From Carnobacterium_A sp049673005 (GTDB taxonomy: Bacteria; Bacillota; Bacilli; Lactobacillales; Carnobacteriaceae): 64,000 nucleotides of DNA. This document shows, in pieces, positions 1-7,527 of the stretch. The notes beneath the pieces were generated by a model. The model ran no database searches and had not been told where the DNA came from. It saw only the letters and a program-made list of their open reading frames with translations. The position numbers were made by a program, and so were the translations under genes. The first letter of the stretch is position 1; every line of letters begins with the position of its first letter. The stretch spans positions 1-64,000 of the forward strand of contig NZ_JBATXB010000088.1 of NCBI RefSeq assembly GCF_049673005.1, read 5' to 3'.

Positions 1-160
1 ACGATGCTTGAAGCTCATTAAAATGACTTGCTAGCGAAATTACTTTCACTTTGTTTCTTTTGGTTCGACCCTTGGTCGAACCGCCGTTCACAGTTTATTG
101 TTTTACTTTGTTCAGTTTTCAAAGGTCTAATTTGTTTGTGTTGTCGTTTTGACAACTTAT
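1..160 (-). promoter_or_regulatory. 16S rRNA operon leader (rrn leads off the left edge)
   Basis: Read on the minus strand this is the transcribed leader of an rRNA operon whose 16S gene starts beyond the left edge. Two signs are visible: a boxA-like element (CTTTGAAAACTGAAC, about 100-116) and a perfect 9-bp hairpin at 62-70/74-82 (GGTTCGACC/GGTCGAACC). Leaders of this type precede 16S rRNA in Lactobacillales, and tandem promoters lie directly upstream. The 16S gene itself is not in the window, so the call rests on leader similarity and promoter strength. Confidence 0.8.
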
Positions 161-162
161 CA

Positions 163-191
163 ATATTATCATGTGTTGACTAACCTGTCAA
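163..191 (-). promoter_or_regulatory. rrn promoter P2
   Basis: On the minus strand there is a TTGACA -35 (186-191), exactly 17 bp, then TAATAT (-10, 163-168). It is close to sigma-70 consensus and sits just upstream of the boxA-like rRNA leader. Confidence 0.85.
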
Positions 192-246
192 CAGCTTTTT
201 AATATTAATTTTTTTGTTGTTGCGATGTATCGCTACGACATCTACT

Positions 247-275
247 AATATAACAGCTATACACAGCTTCGTCAA
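247..275 (-). promoter_or_regulatory. rrn promoter P1
   Basis: A second minus-strand promoter has TTGACG (270-275), a 17-bp spacer and TATATT (247-252), about 84 bp upstream of P2. Tandem P1/P2 promoters are usual for rRNA operons of Firmicutes. Confidence 0.75.
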
Positions 276-394
276 TGATTTCATTTAAATAAATCGGCTG
301 ATTCCAAAAAGGCAAACAATAGCAAATAATATGTTTATATATACTGTTTTTAACGCTAAAAAAAGATTAATCATCCCTTTGCGTTTAGCATTGT

Positions 395-444
395 TCGTTT
401 TTAAAAAAATAAGAATTCTTCATTTTAAATTAATGAAGAATTCT
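395..444 (-). terminator. terminator of msrA
   Basis: Perfect 13-bp inverted repeat (412-424/432-444, AGAATTCTTCATT) with a 7-nt loop, followed on the minus strand by a T-rich tract (about 397-410). It lies just after the msrA stop and separates it from the rrn promoters. Confidence 0.85.
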
Positions 445-458
445 ACTTAGGCGATTAC

Positions 459-998
459 TTAATTTTTATCTTTCCATTTCTTTTCAATAAACCCAACTCG
501 ACCCGATCCTTTACTGTATCCAGAATAATGCGCTGGATTTTTTTTGTAAAAATCTTGGTGATAAGTTTCAGCAGGATAGAAAACTACTGCTGGTTCAATT
601 CTTGTCACAATCGGTTTTTTGAAGCGTCCACTGTTTTGTAGGTTTAGCTTAGAAGACTCTGCTATTTGTTTTTGTTCATTATTATGATAAAAAATAACAG
701 GTCGATAAGAAGAACCTTTATCTGCAAACTGTCCACTTGCATCTGTCGGATCTGTCTGTCTCCAGTAAATTTCTACCAAATCTTTATAACTCATCAGTTG
801 TGGATCGAAAGTTATTTGAACAGCTTCTGTATGGCCAGTCGTATCGCTACACACCTCTTGGTAGGTAGGATTCACAGTATGACCACCAGTATAACCTGAA
901 ACAACGGCCTCAATCCCGGGTTGCGTATCAAATGGTTTAACCATACACCAGAAACATCCTCCGGCAAAAGTTGCCTTTTGAAATTCTTGTTCACTCAT
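459..998 (-). CDS. msrA: peptide methionine (S)-S-oxide reductase MsrA
   Basis: Cytoplasmic repair enzyme that reduces the S-epimer of methionine sulfoxide in proteins, using thioredoxin. The family motif GGCFWC is at residues 13-18 with the catalytic Cys at 15; the GYTGG and YHQDFY segments are also present. There is no cysteine near the C-terminus, so Cys18 is the only obvious recycling candidate. An ATG at 1004 is also in frame, but the GAGGGGG ribosome site is 8 nt from the ATG at 998 and only 2 nt from 1004, so I take 998 (179 aa, usual for the family). Monocistronic, with its own promoter and terminator. An MsrB partner is not encoded here. Confidence 0.93.
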   Translation of the reverse strand: MSEQEFQKATFAGGCFWCMVKPFDTQPGIEAVVSGYTGGHTVNPTYQEVCSDTTGHTEAVQITFDPQLMSYKDLVEIYWRQTDPTDASGQFADKGSSYRPVIFYHNNEQKQIAESSKLNLQNSGRFKKPIVTRIEPAVVFYPAETYHQDFYKKNPAHYSGYSKGSGRVGFIEKKWKDKN

Positions 999-1031
999 CT
1001 TCATTTCCCCCTCTAATACTAGGCTAGATAG

Positions 1032-1040
1032 ATTGTATCA
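1032..1040 (-). promoter_or_regulatory. extended -10 promoter of msrA
   Basis: Minus strand TG-A-TACAAT (1032-1040), an extended -10, about 25 bp before the msrA ribosome site. No good -35 is visible, which is tolerated with extended -10 promoters. Confidence 0.45.
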
Positions 1041-1141
1041 CGATAATTTAGCAGAAGATATTACTTTATTCTTCTATTAATGCTAGGAATACTAAAGTTT
1101 TTTAGCTCAACTAACTCGTGTATGCCTTAGATAATCTTATT

Positions 1142-2080
1142 TTATTCAGAAACAACAACAATTTTACCTAGAGCATGATGTGTTTCGCTTAATTCATGCG
1201 CATCATAAATTCCTTTTTCAGTAAGCGGGAATTTAGCCCCGATAATTGACTTAACTTTTCCTTCAGCCATTAAGTCTGCAATTTCCATTAACTGTTTGCC
1301 GTTGGGATCTAACCAAATACTATCAAACTCTACATCATATTGCTTTCTAACTTCCTCATCAGCAAGACCTACAATAGATATCATTCGACCAGTTTTGGGT
1401 TTTAAGACTTTAAAACTATCATTTTGTACTGCTCCACCCATGGTATCAAGTACCAAATCTACTCCACTTAAAATTTCTGAAAAATCTTCCGTTTTGTAAT
1501 CAATAATTTGGTCTGCACCTAATTCAGCTAATAATTTATGATTTTTCTTACTTGCAGTAGTGATAACTTTAGCACCAATCGTTTTAGCTAATTGTATTGC
1601 ATAAGTACCAACTCCACCTGCTCCAGCATGAATCAATACCGTCTCGCCTTTTTTTAACTTTCCATGATCAAACAACCCTTGCCAAGCAGTTAAGCCAGCA
1701 AGCGGAACAGCTGCTGCTTCTTCAAAACTAGTATTCGCTGGAATCTTAGCAAGTAAATCTTGGTCTACTATCGTGTACTCAGCATAAGTGCCAAAGCGAG
1801 TTGTTTCTGGTCGAGCGAAAACTTTATCTCCAACCTTCCATTCTGTTACTCCATCTCCAACTTCACTAATAACTCCAGCAACATCCCACCCTAAAATAAT
1901 TGGAAATTGCCAATCCATCATTTGTTGTAAATATCCTTCACGTAATTTCCAGTCAATCGGGTTTATTGATGTTGCTTTAACTTCAACAACTACTTGATTT
2001 TTACTTGCCTTTGGATTGTCAACTTGCGCTTCCTTTAATACGTCTTTACCGCCGTAATTTTCAATTACTACTGCTTTCAT
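1142..2080 (-). CDS. NADP-dependent zinc-free alcohol dehydrogenase/quinone oxidoreductase (MDR family)
   Basis: Medium-chain dehydrogenase/reductase of the quinone-oxidoreductase type. Residues ~1-120 form a GroES-like domain with NPIDWK and GWDVAGVI segments; ~125-260 form a Rossmann domain with the nucleotide loop HAGAGGVG near residue 152. No Cys/His zinc cluster is evident, which fits the zinc-free branch. It probably reduces quinones or alpha,beta-unsaturated carbonyls; the substrate cannot be read from sequence. Two consecutive ATGs exist (2083 and 2080); GGAGG at 2088-2092 is 4 nt from the first and 7 nt from the second, so I use 2080. It stands alone between msrA and serS. Confidence 0.85.
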   Translation of the reverse strand: MKAVVIENYGGKDVLKEAQVDNPKASKNQVVVEVKATSINPIDWKLREGYLQQMMDWQFPIILGWDVAGVISEVGDGVTEWKVGDKVFARPETTRFGTYAEYTIVDQDLLAKIPANTSFEEAAAVPLAGLTAWQGLFDHGKLKKGETVLIHAGAGGVGTYAIQLAKTIGAKVITTASKKNHKLLAELGADQIIDYKTEDFSEILSGVDLVLDTMGGAVQNDSFKVLKPKTGRMISIVGLADEEVRKQYDVEFDSIWLDPNGKQLMEIADLMAEGKVKSIIGAKFPLTEKGIYDAHELSETHHALGKIVVVSE

Positions 2081-2188
2081 CATTTTTCCTCCAATATCGC
2101 TATTATACTTATTTTTTGTTAGCTAGTTTCTTTTATATAATAAATGATTAAAATTTTAATTGCTAGTTATTTGACTTACTTCTTTATA

Positions 2189-2246
2189 TAAAAAAAGGTA
2201 TTCTACACACTAGACTAAACGCCTAGTGAATAAGATACCCTTTTCA
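2189..2246 (-). terminator. terminator of serS
   Basis: Long imperfect hairpin on the minus strand (GGGTAT...CACTAG / CTAGTG...ATACC) followed by seven T's. It directly follows the serS stop. Confidence 0.8.
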
Positions 2247-2255
2247 AACACTATT

Positions 2256-3542
2256 CTATTTATTTTGTTTTTTTATCTCAGTAATTCCGCCCATGTAAGG
2301 AATCAGTACATCCGGAATCTTAACAGTTCCATCTGCTTGTTGGTAATTTTCTAGAATAGCCGCAAATGTTCTTCCTACTGCTAATCCTGATCCATTTAAT
2401 GTATGGACATACTCTAATTTTTCTGTAGTTTCATTACGATAACGGATTTTTGCACGTCTAGCCTGAAATGCTTCAGTATTTGAACAAGAACTAATTTCGC
2501 GGTAAACGTGTTGTGCCGGAATCCAAACTTCTAAATCATACGTCTTAGCTGCAGAAAAGCCCATATCTCCGGTACATAAGGCTAGTACACGGTACGGAAG
2601 ATCTAGCTTTTGTAATACTGCTTCAGCATTATTTGTCATTTTCTCTAATTCATCATATGAATTCTCTGGTTTACTAAATTTAACCATTTCAACTTTATTA
2701 AATTGATGTAATCGTATCAATCCACGAGTATCTCTTCCAGCGCTTCCTGCTTCAGACCTAAATGAAGGACTCAACGCAGTAAAGTAAGCTGGTAGTTGTT
2801 CTTCTTTTAAAATTTCATTTCGATAGTAATTTGTTAACGGTACCTCTGCTGTTGGTATCAGCGTTAAATCTCTATCTTGAATTTGAAACACATCTTCTTT
2901 AAATTTTGGAAATTGTCCCGTTCCATACATAGAATCACCATTAACTAAAATAGGTGTAATCATCTCTGTGTAGCCATGCTCTCCGGTATGCAAATCCAAC
3001 ATAAAATTATAAATCGCTCGTTCTAATCTAGCTCCCAGCCCTTTATAAAACACAAAACGACTACCCGCAACTTTTGATCCACGTTCAAAATCAACAATAT
3101 CTAGGAGTTCTGCAATTTCCCAATGAGACTTAGCTTCGTAATCAAAGGTTTTTGGCGTCCCCCATTTTCTTACCTCCAAATTATCCGCTTCATCATCGCC
3201 GACAGGTACTGATTCATGAGGTAAGTTTGGTAGTCCTGAAGCAATATCTTCGATTTGGTAATCTAAAGTTTCAAGTTGCTCGTCTTTCATCTTAATTTCA
3301 TCGCCGACTTCACGCATTTCTTTAATTTTGCTATCCGCATCTTCTTTATTTCGTTTTAAAGAAGCAATTGCTCCTGAAACTTCGTTACGATATTTTTTTA
3401 ATTTTTCTGTTTCAACCAAAAGTTTTCTTCTTTTTTCATCTAAGGCAATAAATGTATCTAAAACCTCTTTTTTTACTCCACGATTTTTTAATTTCTTAGC
3501 TGTATTTTCATAATCATTGCGTAGTTCTTTTGTATCTAACAT
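2256..3542 (-). CDS. serS: seryl-tRNA synthetase
   Basis: Charges tRNA-Ser with serine through seryl-adenylate. The N-terminal ~110 residues form the expected charged coiled-coil arm that grips the tRNA (runs of K/E/R around residues 30-100). The class II catalytic core follows, with the motif 2 region FRSEAG...RGLIRLHQF and motif 3 GRTFAAILEN near the C-terminus. The open frame extends upstream to 3608, but that part overlaps the T-box terminator, and MLDTKELRND is the canonical SerS start. An AAAGGAG site precedes the ATG at 3542 by about 10 nt, giving 428 aa, the usual length. Expression is controlled by the serine T-box upstream. Confidence 0.96.
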   Translation of the reverse strand: MLDTKELRNDYENTAKKLKNRGVKKEVLDTFIALDEKRRKLLVETEKLKKYRNEVSGAIASLKRNKEDADSKIKEMREVGDEIKMKDEQLETLDYQIEDIASGLPNLPHESVPVGDDEADNLEVRKWGTPKTFDYEAKSHWEIAELLDIVDFERGSKVAGSRFVFYKGLGARLERAIYNFMLDLHTGEHGYTEMITPILVNGDSMYGTGQFPKFKEDVFQIQDRDLTLIPTAEVPLTNYYRNEILKEEQLPAYFTALSPSFRSEAGSAGRDTRGLIRLHQFNKVEMVKFSKPENSYDELEKMTNNAEAVLQKLDLPYRVLALCTGDMGFSAAKTYDLEVWIPAQHVYREISSCSNTEAFQARRAKIRYRNETTEKLEYVHTLNGSGLAVGRTFAAILENYQQADGTVKIPDVLIPYMGGITEIKKQNK

Positions 3543-3559
3543 TGCATTCTCTCCTTTTT

Positions 3560-3865
3560 TTATTATCTTTTTTATCAAACAAAAAAACCACTCCATCCCA
3601 AATAACACATAGGGACGAAATGGCCTTGAATAATCGCGGTACCACCCAAATTTAGAAGCTAGTTTAGTTAACTTCTACACTTTACTTCAGATAACAGTCT
3701 GGAGCTGAAACAATTTAGTCAATTTTTACGTTGATTTCATTGTTTACTTCATACGACGGATTCAAATAAATAAACCATCAGTTTACACCAACCACTGACT
3801 CTCTTGTTGTATTTACTTACTTTACTATCTCGTATTACTAACGTTCGATCTATTTAATTATATGA
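3560..3865 (-). promoter_or_regulatory. T-box riboswitch of serS (serine-specific)
   Basis: The minus strand carries the conserved T-box GGGTGGTACCGCGATTA (3631-3647), which pairs with the acceptor end of uncharged tRNA. It is followed by a terminator stem (about 3575-3618) and T-run (from ~3590 down). Upstream are stem I elements AGAGAG and GGTTGGTG (about 3788-3806). The triplet TCC at 3758-3760, after GAA, is the likely specifier and is a serine codon, matching serS. Low serine charging would favour the antiterminator and raise serS expression. The outer limits are approximate. Confidence 0.93.
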
Positions 3866-3869
3866 CTAC

Positions 3870-3898
3870 AGTTTACCTAAACTTTATTATTAAGTCAA
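3870..3898 (-). promoter_or_regulatory. promoter of the T-box-serS transcript
   Basis: Minus strand TTGACT (3893-3898), 17 bp, TAAACT (3870-3875), immediately upstream of the T-box leader. Confidence 0.65.
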
Positions 3899-3964
3899 CG
3901 AAATTAAGCGTTCCCAAAAAATAACAAGATATTAGAATTTAGTTGATCTATATCTAATTGCTTT

Positions 3965-4007
3965 TAAAAAAAAAGAACAAATTTCCCTTAGAAGAAATTT
4001 GTTCTTT
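3965..4007 (-). terminator. terminator of dacA
   Basis: Perfect 12-bp stem AGAACAAATTTC/GAAATTTGTTCT (3974-3985/3994-4005) with a nine-T tract on the minus strand, just after dacA. Confidence 0.88.
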
Positions 4008-4029
4008 CTTAGTTCTATTTAAACGTTAA

Positions 4030-5349
4030 TTAAAATAAATCAGAAACAAAAACCTTAATCCAACGACCAGCTAGTACAAAGATGTTAGCTTTCTCTATTT
4101 CATTAGCAGCAATCACATCTACTTTAGCGCCTTTTGAACCATCAATGTAACCTAAATCATCATTTTTTATTGAGATTTCAGCTTGCCCAAGGTTTGTACC
4201 TTTTTTGATAGGCGCTTCAATTTGTTTTGAATCGTTTAAGATTTTTTTCTTAGCCGTAAATGTTGCTTCTTTATCTTTTACATCTGTGTTAGTAGGTACC
4301 AATAACGAAACATCTGATGCTACTGCTAATTTCACGTTGTCTGTTTTACCATTTTCCACTTTTAACGGCTTAACACCTTCTAAACCATCATTTTCTTTGT
4401 ATACTTCAACTTTTTCCCAGTTTGAAAAAGCCCAATCCATCATTTTATCCGTTTCAACAAAACGTTTTTGTAAATCTTTCTGCCCATCAGTAGCGTTCAT
4501 CACTACCGTAATAATACGCATCCCATTTTCTTCTGCAGTCCCAGTAAATGTTGCTCCAGCGAAGTCCGTTGTTCCTGTCTTTAATCCATCAACATTTTCA
4601 CGTTCAGATACAAAACCTTTCAACATCCAATTCCAGTTTTCCATTTTGATAGAATCTGACGTTCCCTCTTTAAAAATCATCATAGGAATTGAAGTTGTCT
4701 CTAGTACTTCTGGATAAGATTCCAATAAATTCTGTGCTACAATCGCGATTGAACGAGCCGACATAGCATTTTCATTTTTTTCGTTACTACCAGGATACAT
4801 ATGTCCTTTCAAATCTGCGTTAGATAAACCAGTACTATTATAAAGCTCGTAATCTTTGATTCCCCAAGATTCTACTTTTTCTTTCATCCTATCAACAAAC
4901 TCTGGTTCACTTCCAGCAATAGATTCTGCCATAGCTACAGTAGCAGCATTTGCGGAATAGATTGCCATTGCTTGATACAATTCTTTAAATGTATAGGTTT
5001 CATCCTGTCTTAAAGGAACGTTAGATAATGAATTATCTTGGCTTAGCTGTTGCGCATAATCACTTATAGGAACAGCTTGATCCCATTTAATCTCACCTTT
5101 TTCAATTGCCTCAAAAATAAGATATTCTGAGATCATTTTAGTCATCGAAGCGATTCCTAATTTCTCATCTCCATTTTGATTCATTAAAACTTTACCTGTA
5201 CTAGGCTCAAGAATAAAAGCTGCTTTTGCCTCAATCTTTGGAGCAGCTCCAGCCGCATGTACTGTTGACACTGGATTAGTAACCGGTAAAAAAGCTCCCA
5301 TCATTAATGTTATCACTGTTATTAGTCCAAATTTCATTGTTTTTTTCAT
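4030..5349 (-). CDS. dacA: D-alanyl-D-alanine carboxypeptidase (PBP5/DacA family)
   Basis: Trims the terminal D-Ala of peptidoglycan pentapeptides, limiting cross-linking. A signal peptide covers residues 1-32 (STVHAA cleavage region). The penicillin-binding triads are complete: S68-M-T-K71, S132-A-N134 and K257-T-G259. A PBP5-type beta-rich C-terminal domain follows, ending in a short hydrophobic tail (IFVLAGRWIKVFVSDLF) that could anchor the enzyme to the outer membrane face. 439 aa, normal length. GAGGAG lies 9-10 nt before the ATG. It sits directly downstream of a VanRS-like regulator pair, an arrangement reminiscent of vanRS-vanY loci, although this is a DacA-type rather than a VanY-type enzyme. 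Confidence 0.93.
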   Translation of the reverse strand: MKKTMKFGLITVITLMMGAFLPVTNPVSTVHAAGAAPKIEAKAAFILEPSTGKVLMNQNGDEKLGIASMTKMISEYLIFEAIEKGEIKWDQAVPISDYAQQLSQDNSLSNVPLRQDETYTFKELYQAMAIYSANAATVAMAESIAGSEPEFVDRMKEKVESWGIKDYELYNSTGLSNADLKGHMYPGSNEKNENAMSARSIAIVAQNLLESYPEVLETTSIPMMIFKEGTSDSIKMENWNWMLKGFVSERENVDGLKTGTTDFAGATFTGTAEENGMRIITVVMNATDGQKDLQKRFVETDKMMDWAFSNWEKVEVYKENDGLEGVKPLKVENGKTDNVKLAVASDVSLLVPTNTDVKDKEATFTAKKKILNDSKQIEAPIKKGTNLGQAEISIKNDDLGYIDGSKGAKVDVIAANEIEKANIFVLAGRWIKVFVSDLF

Positions 5350-5409
5350 TTAGTTAAATTCTCCTCAATAAGTTTCACGATTTAAATGGAATTTCCCACT
5401 CACTTTTCT

Positions 5410-5438
5410 ATGTTAGCGAAATACAATGGAAAAAACAA
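5410..5438 (-). promoter_or_regulatory. possible promoter of dacA
   Basis: Minus strand TTGTTT (5433-5438), 17 bp, TAACAT (5410-5415), in the 90-bp gap between the histidine kinase and dacA. No terminator is visible in that gap, so readthrough from the kinase gene is also possible. Confidence 0.45.
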
Positions 5439-5440
5439 CC

Positions 5441-6676
5441 TTATTTTTCATTATTCATTATCTGACGCTTGTTTTTAAATTTATCCTCTAATTTTGATTC
5501 ACGTGAAACAATTTGTGTATTTTGTTGACTAGGATGTAACGGAAAATGTAGTATAAATTGAGTTAAATTGTCATCAGACTTTGCGTAAATATAACCACCA
5601 TGTAGCTCGACAATACTTTGCGCGATAGCTAAGCCTAAACCCGTCCCACCTGTTTCTTGAGACCGAGATTCTTCCACCCGATAAAAACGATCAAATAATT
5701 GATTCAATGATTGTGGCGGGATGGGCGTACCATCATTATTGACGGAGATAATAACTTCATTTCTAACTTGCTCAACCTCGATTGAAACTTGCAGTCCATC
5801 GTCTCCATAATTTAATGCATTTGAAATTAAGTTATTAAAAACACGTACAACTTTTTCTGTATCTGCTTCCATCATAATGACATCTTGTTTAGAATTTACT
5901 TCAATTTGCATATTTTTCTTTTTAGATTCAAATTCAAAATCTGCTGCTAACTGTTCTAGTAACTGAACCATATCAAATTCACTTAACGTTAAAGGAGTAG
6001 TTGTTTGTCGTACACGCGTATATTCAAATAAATCTTCCACTAAAACTTTCATTTGTTTGGCTTTTTTGTAGGCAGTATGCGTATATTTTAGTAATTCTTC
6101 TTCATCTTTATAACTACCTTGCTCTATCAATCCTAAATAACCAATAATAGACGTTAAAGGTGTTCTAATATCATGGCTAACATTCGTAATGAGTTCATCT
6201 TTAGATTGTTCAATTCTTCGCTCTTCTTCCATTGCTTGAACCGTACTATCCACTAACACGTGGATACTCTCTACAACCTTCTTCATATCGCTACTAAAAT
6301 CTGTTGCAATCCTGTGTTCATAATGACCTTCTGCAATGTAATGAAGTTCGCTGATAATATGATGCAATTGCATTTGTCTATATCTTCTTTTTAAACGCCA
6401 ATGGATAGCAATTACCGCAATGATAAAAAGAATGAACCCGAAGAACGGAGTGATAGAAATAACTTGATTACTCTGAATGCTAATAATCGCGTCACCAAAT
6501 ATCCAAAGAGAACGGATAATTTCCGGAAAAGCTAATACCATACGGCTAAGAATAATAAAAACCGCATAGTATAATAGACCGATCATTCCCATTGTGACTA
6601 GACCTTCAAGAATTAACTGACTCTTTTCTTTTCTAGTAATTTTCAAGCCTTTTCTCAACTCCTTTACATTAACCAT
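5441..6676 (-). CDS. sensor histidine kinase, VanS-like
   Basis: Membrane sensor of a two-component system. Two transmembrane segments (~24-47 and ~75-94) flank a short outside loop of ~27 residues, too small for a folded sensor domain. A HAMP-like linker and the HisKA H-box NVSHDIRTPLTS (phospho-His168) come next, then HATPase motifs NNLISNALNYG (N), DGTPIPP (G1) and GGTGLGLAIAQ (G2). The small-loop architecture is that of intramembrane or envelope-sensing kinases such as VanS. It starts 8 nt after the response-regulator stop, so the pair is co-transcribed. The cognate target is probably envelope related, given dacA downstream. A parS-like site (5495-5510) lies inside its 3' end. Confidence 0.88.
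   Translation of the reverse strand: MVNVKELRKGLKITRKEKSQLILEGLVTMGMIGLLYYAVFIILSRMVLAFPEIIRSLWIFGDAIISIQSNQVISITPFFGFILFIIAVIAIHWRLKRRYRQMQLHHIISELHYIAEGHYEHRIATDFSSDMKKVVESIHVLVDSTVQAMEEERRIEQSKDELITNVSHDIRTPLTSIIGYLGLIEQGSYKDEEELLKYTHTAYKKAKQMKVLVEDLFEYTRVRQTTTPLTLSEFDMVQLLEQLAADFEFESKKKNMQIEVNSKQDVIMMEADTEKVVRVFNNLISNALNYGDDGLQVSIEVEQVRNEVIISVNNDGTPIPPQSLNQLFDRFYRVEESRSQETGGTGLGLAIAQSIVELHGGYIYAKSDDNLTQFILHFPLHPSQQNTQIVSRESKLEDKFKNKRQIMNNEK
5495..5510. other. parS-like site (TGATTCACGTGAAACA)
   Basis: Differs by one base from the Firmicutes parS consensus TGTTTCACGTGAAACA and keeps the CACGTG centre. It lies in the 3' end of the histidine kinase gene, as parS sites often lie within genes. 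parA and parB are 7 kb away. Confidence 0.72.
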
Positions 6677-6684
6677 CTTTCTAA

Positions 6685-7374
6685 TTAACGATTCTCGATT
6701 TTATATCCTACACCCCAAACGGTTTGGATAACTTTCTCTCCGCCTGTAGCTTCTTCTATTTTGTCACGTAAATGACTAACGTGAACCATTACAGTTTTAG
6801 CAGAAATCAAACTCTCTTGTTGCCAGACTCTTTCAAAAATCTCATCTGCACTAAAAACACGATTTGGATGACTAGCTAGTAAATATAAAATACCAAACTC
6901 TAAAGCCGTAAGTTGAATAGATTGATTTGTTAGTGTCCAAACTTCGTGAGATTCTTTGCTAATTATTAAAGGTCCAATTTCTAGACTATCAAGTCCTTCT
7001 TGAGCAGTGGCATACGTACTCCTTCTTAAAAGTGACTTGATTCGAGCCATCACTTCTAATGGATTAAATGGTTTTGCTACATAATCGTCTGCACCAGAAA
7101 TCAACCCTTTAATCTTATCAATATCCGTCGTTTTAGCACTTAACATCAAAATAGGCAACTGTGAATCTTGCCGGACTGTTTTAACCACTTCAATTCCATC
7201 AATGGTTGGCATCATGACATCTAGCACCATCAAATCAATATCCTTTTGGTTTGCTAACTTAGTCAACGCATCTTTACCGTTATAAGCCTTTTCAACTGTA
7301 TAGCCTTCGTTTTTAATATAAATACTTAACAGTTCAACAATTTCTTTATCATCATCGACTACTAAAATCTTCAT
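6685..7374 (-). CDS. OmpR/PhoB-family response regulator, VanR-like
   Basis: Transcription factor partner of the downstream kinase. The receiver domain (1-118) has the acidic pair D8/D9, phospho-acceptor D52 in LDVMMP, the conserved T/S (S79) and K101 in AKPF. A winged-helix DNA-binding domain (~128-227) ends with the typical VWGVGYKIE. Length 229 aa is standard. GAGGTGG precedes the ATG closely. It heads the regulator-kinase(-dacA) cluster. The N-terminus resembles VanR, but no vanH/A/X-type genes are near, so this is a core envelope regulator rather than a resistance cluster. Confidence 0.92.
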   Translation of the reverse strand: MKILVVDDDKEIVELLSIYIKNEGYTVEKAYNGKDALTKLANQKDIDLMVLDVMMPTIDGIEVVKTVRQDSQLPILMLSAKTTDIDKIKGLISGADDYVAKPFNPLEVMARIKSLLRRSTYATAQEGLDSLEIGPLIISKESHEVWTLTNQSIQLTALEFGILYLLASHPNRVFSADEIFERVWQQESLISAKTVMVHVSHLRDKIEEATGGEKVIQTVWGVGYKIENR

Positions 7375-7435
7375 ACTTCCACCTCATTTTAGCCGTATTT
7401 TTATCTAGCATACCAGAAATTACTAAAGTTTTTAT

Positions 7436-7486
7436 TAAAAAAACTAAGTTAGCAGTCTGTTTTAAAAAACAGTTGCTAACTTAGTA
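7436..7486 (-). terminator. terminator of guaB
   Basis: Strong inverted repeat ACTAAGTTAGCA...TGCTAACTTAGT (7443-7454/7474-7485) with an inner CTGTTTT/AAAACAG stem, followed on the minus strand by seven T's. It isolates guaB from the two-component pair. Confidence 0.88.
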
Positions 7487-7527
7487 TGTCTAAACATAAG
7501 AATCAAAAAAGGAAACTTATCACTCTA

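Noticed and set aside
4205..4717. 170-codon plus-strand frame inside dacA
   Set aside because: It is the complement of a well-supported gene with intact catalytic motifs, and it has no ribosome site.
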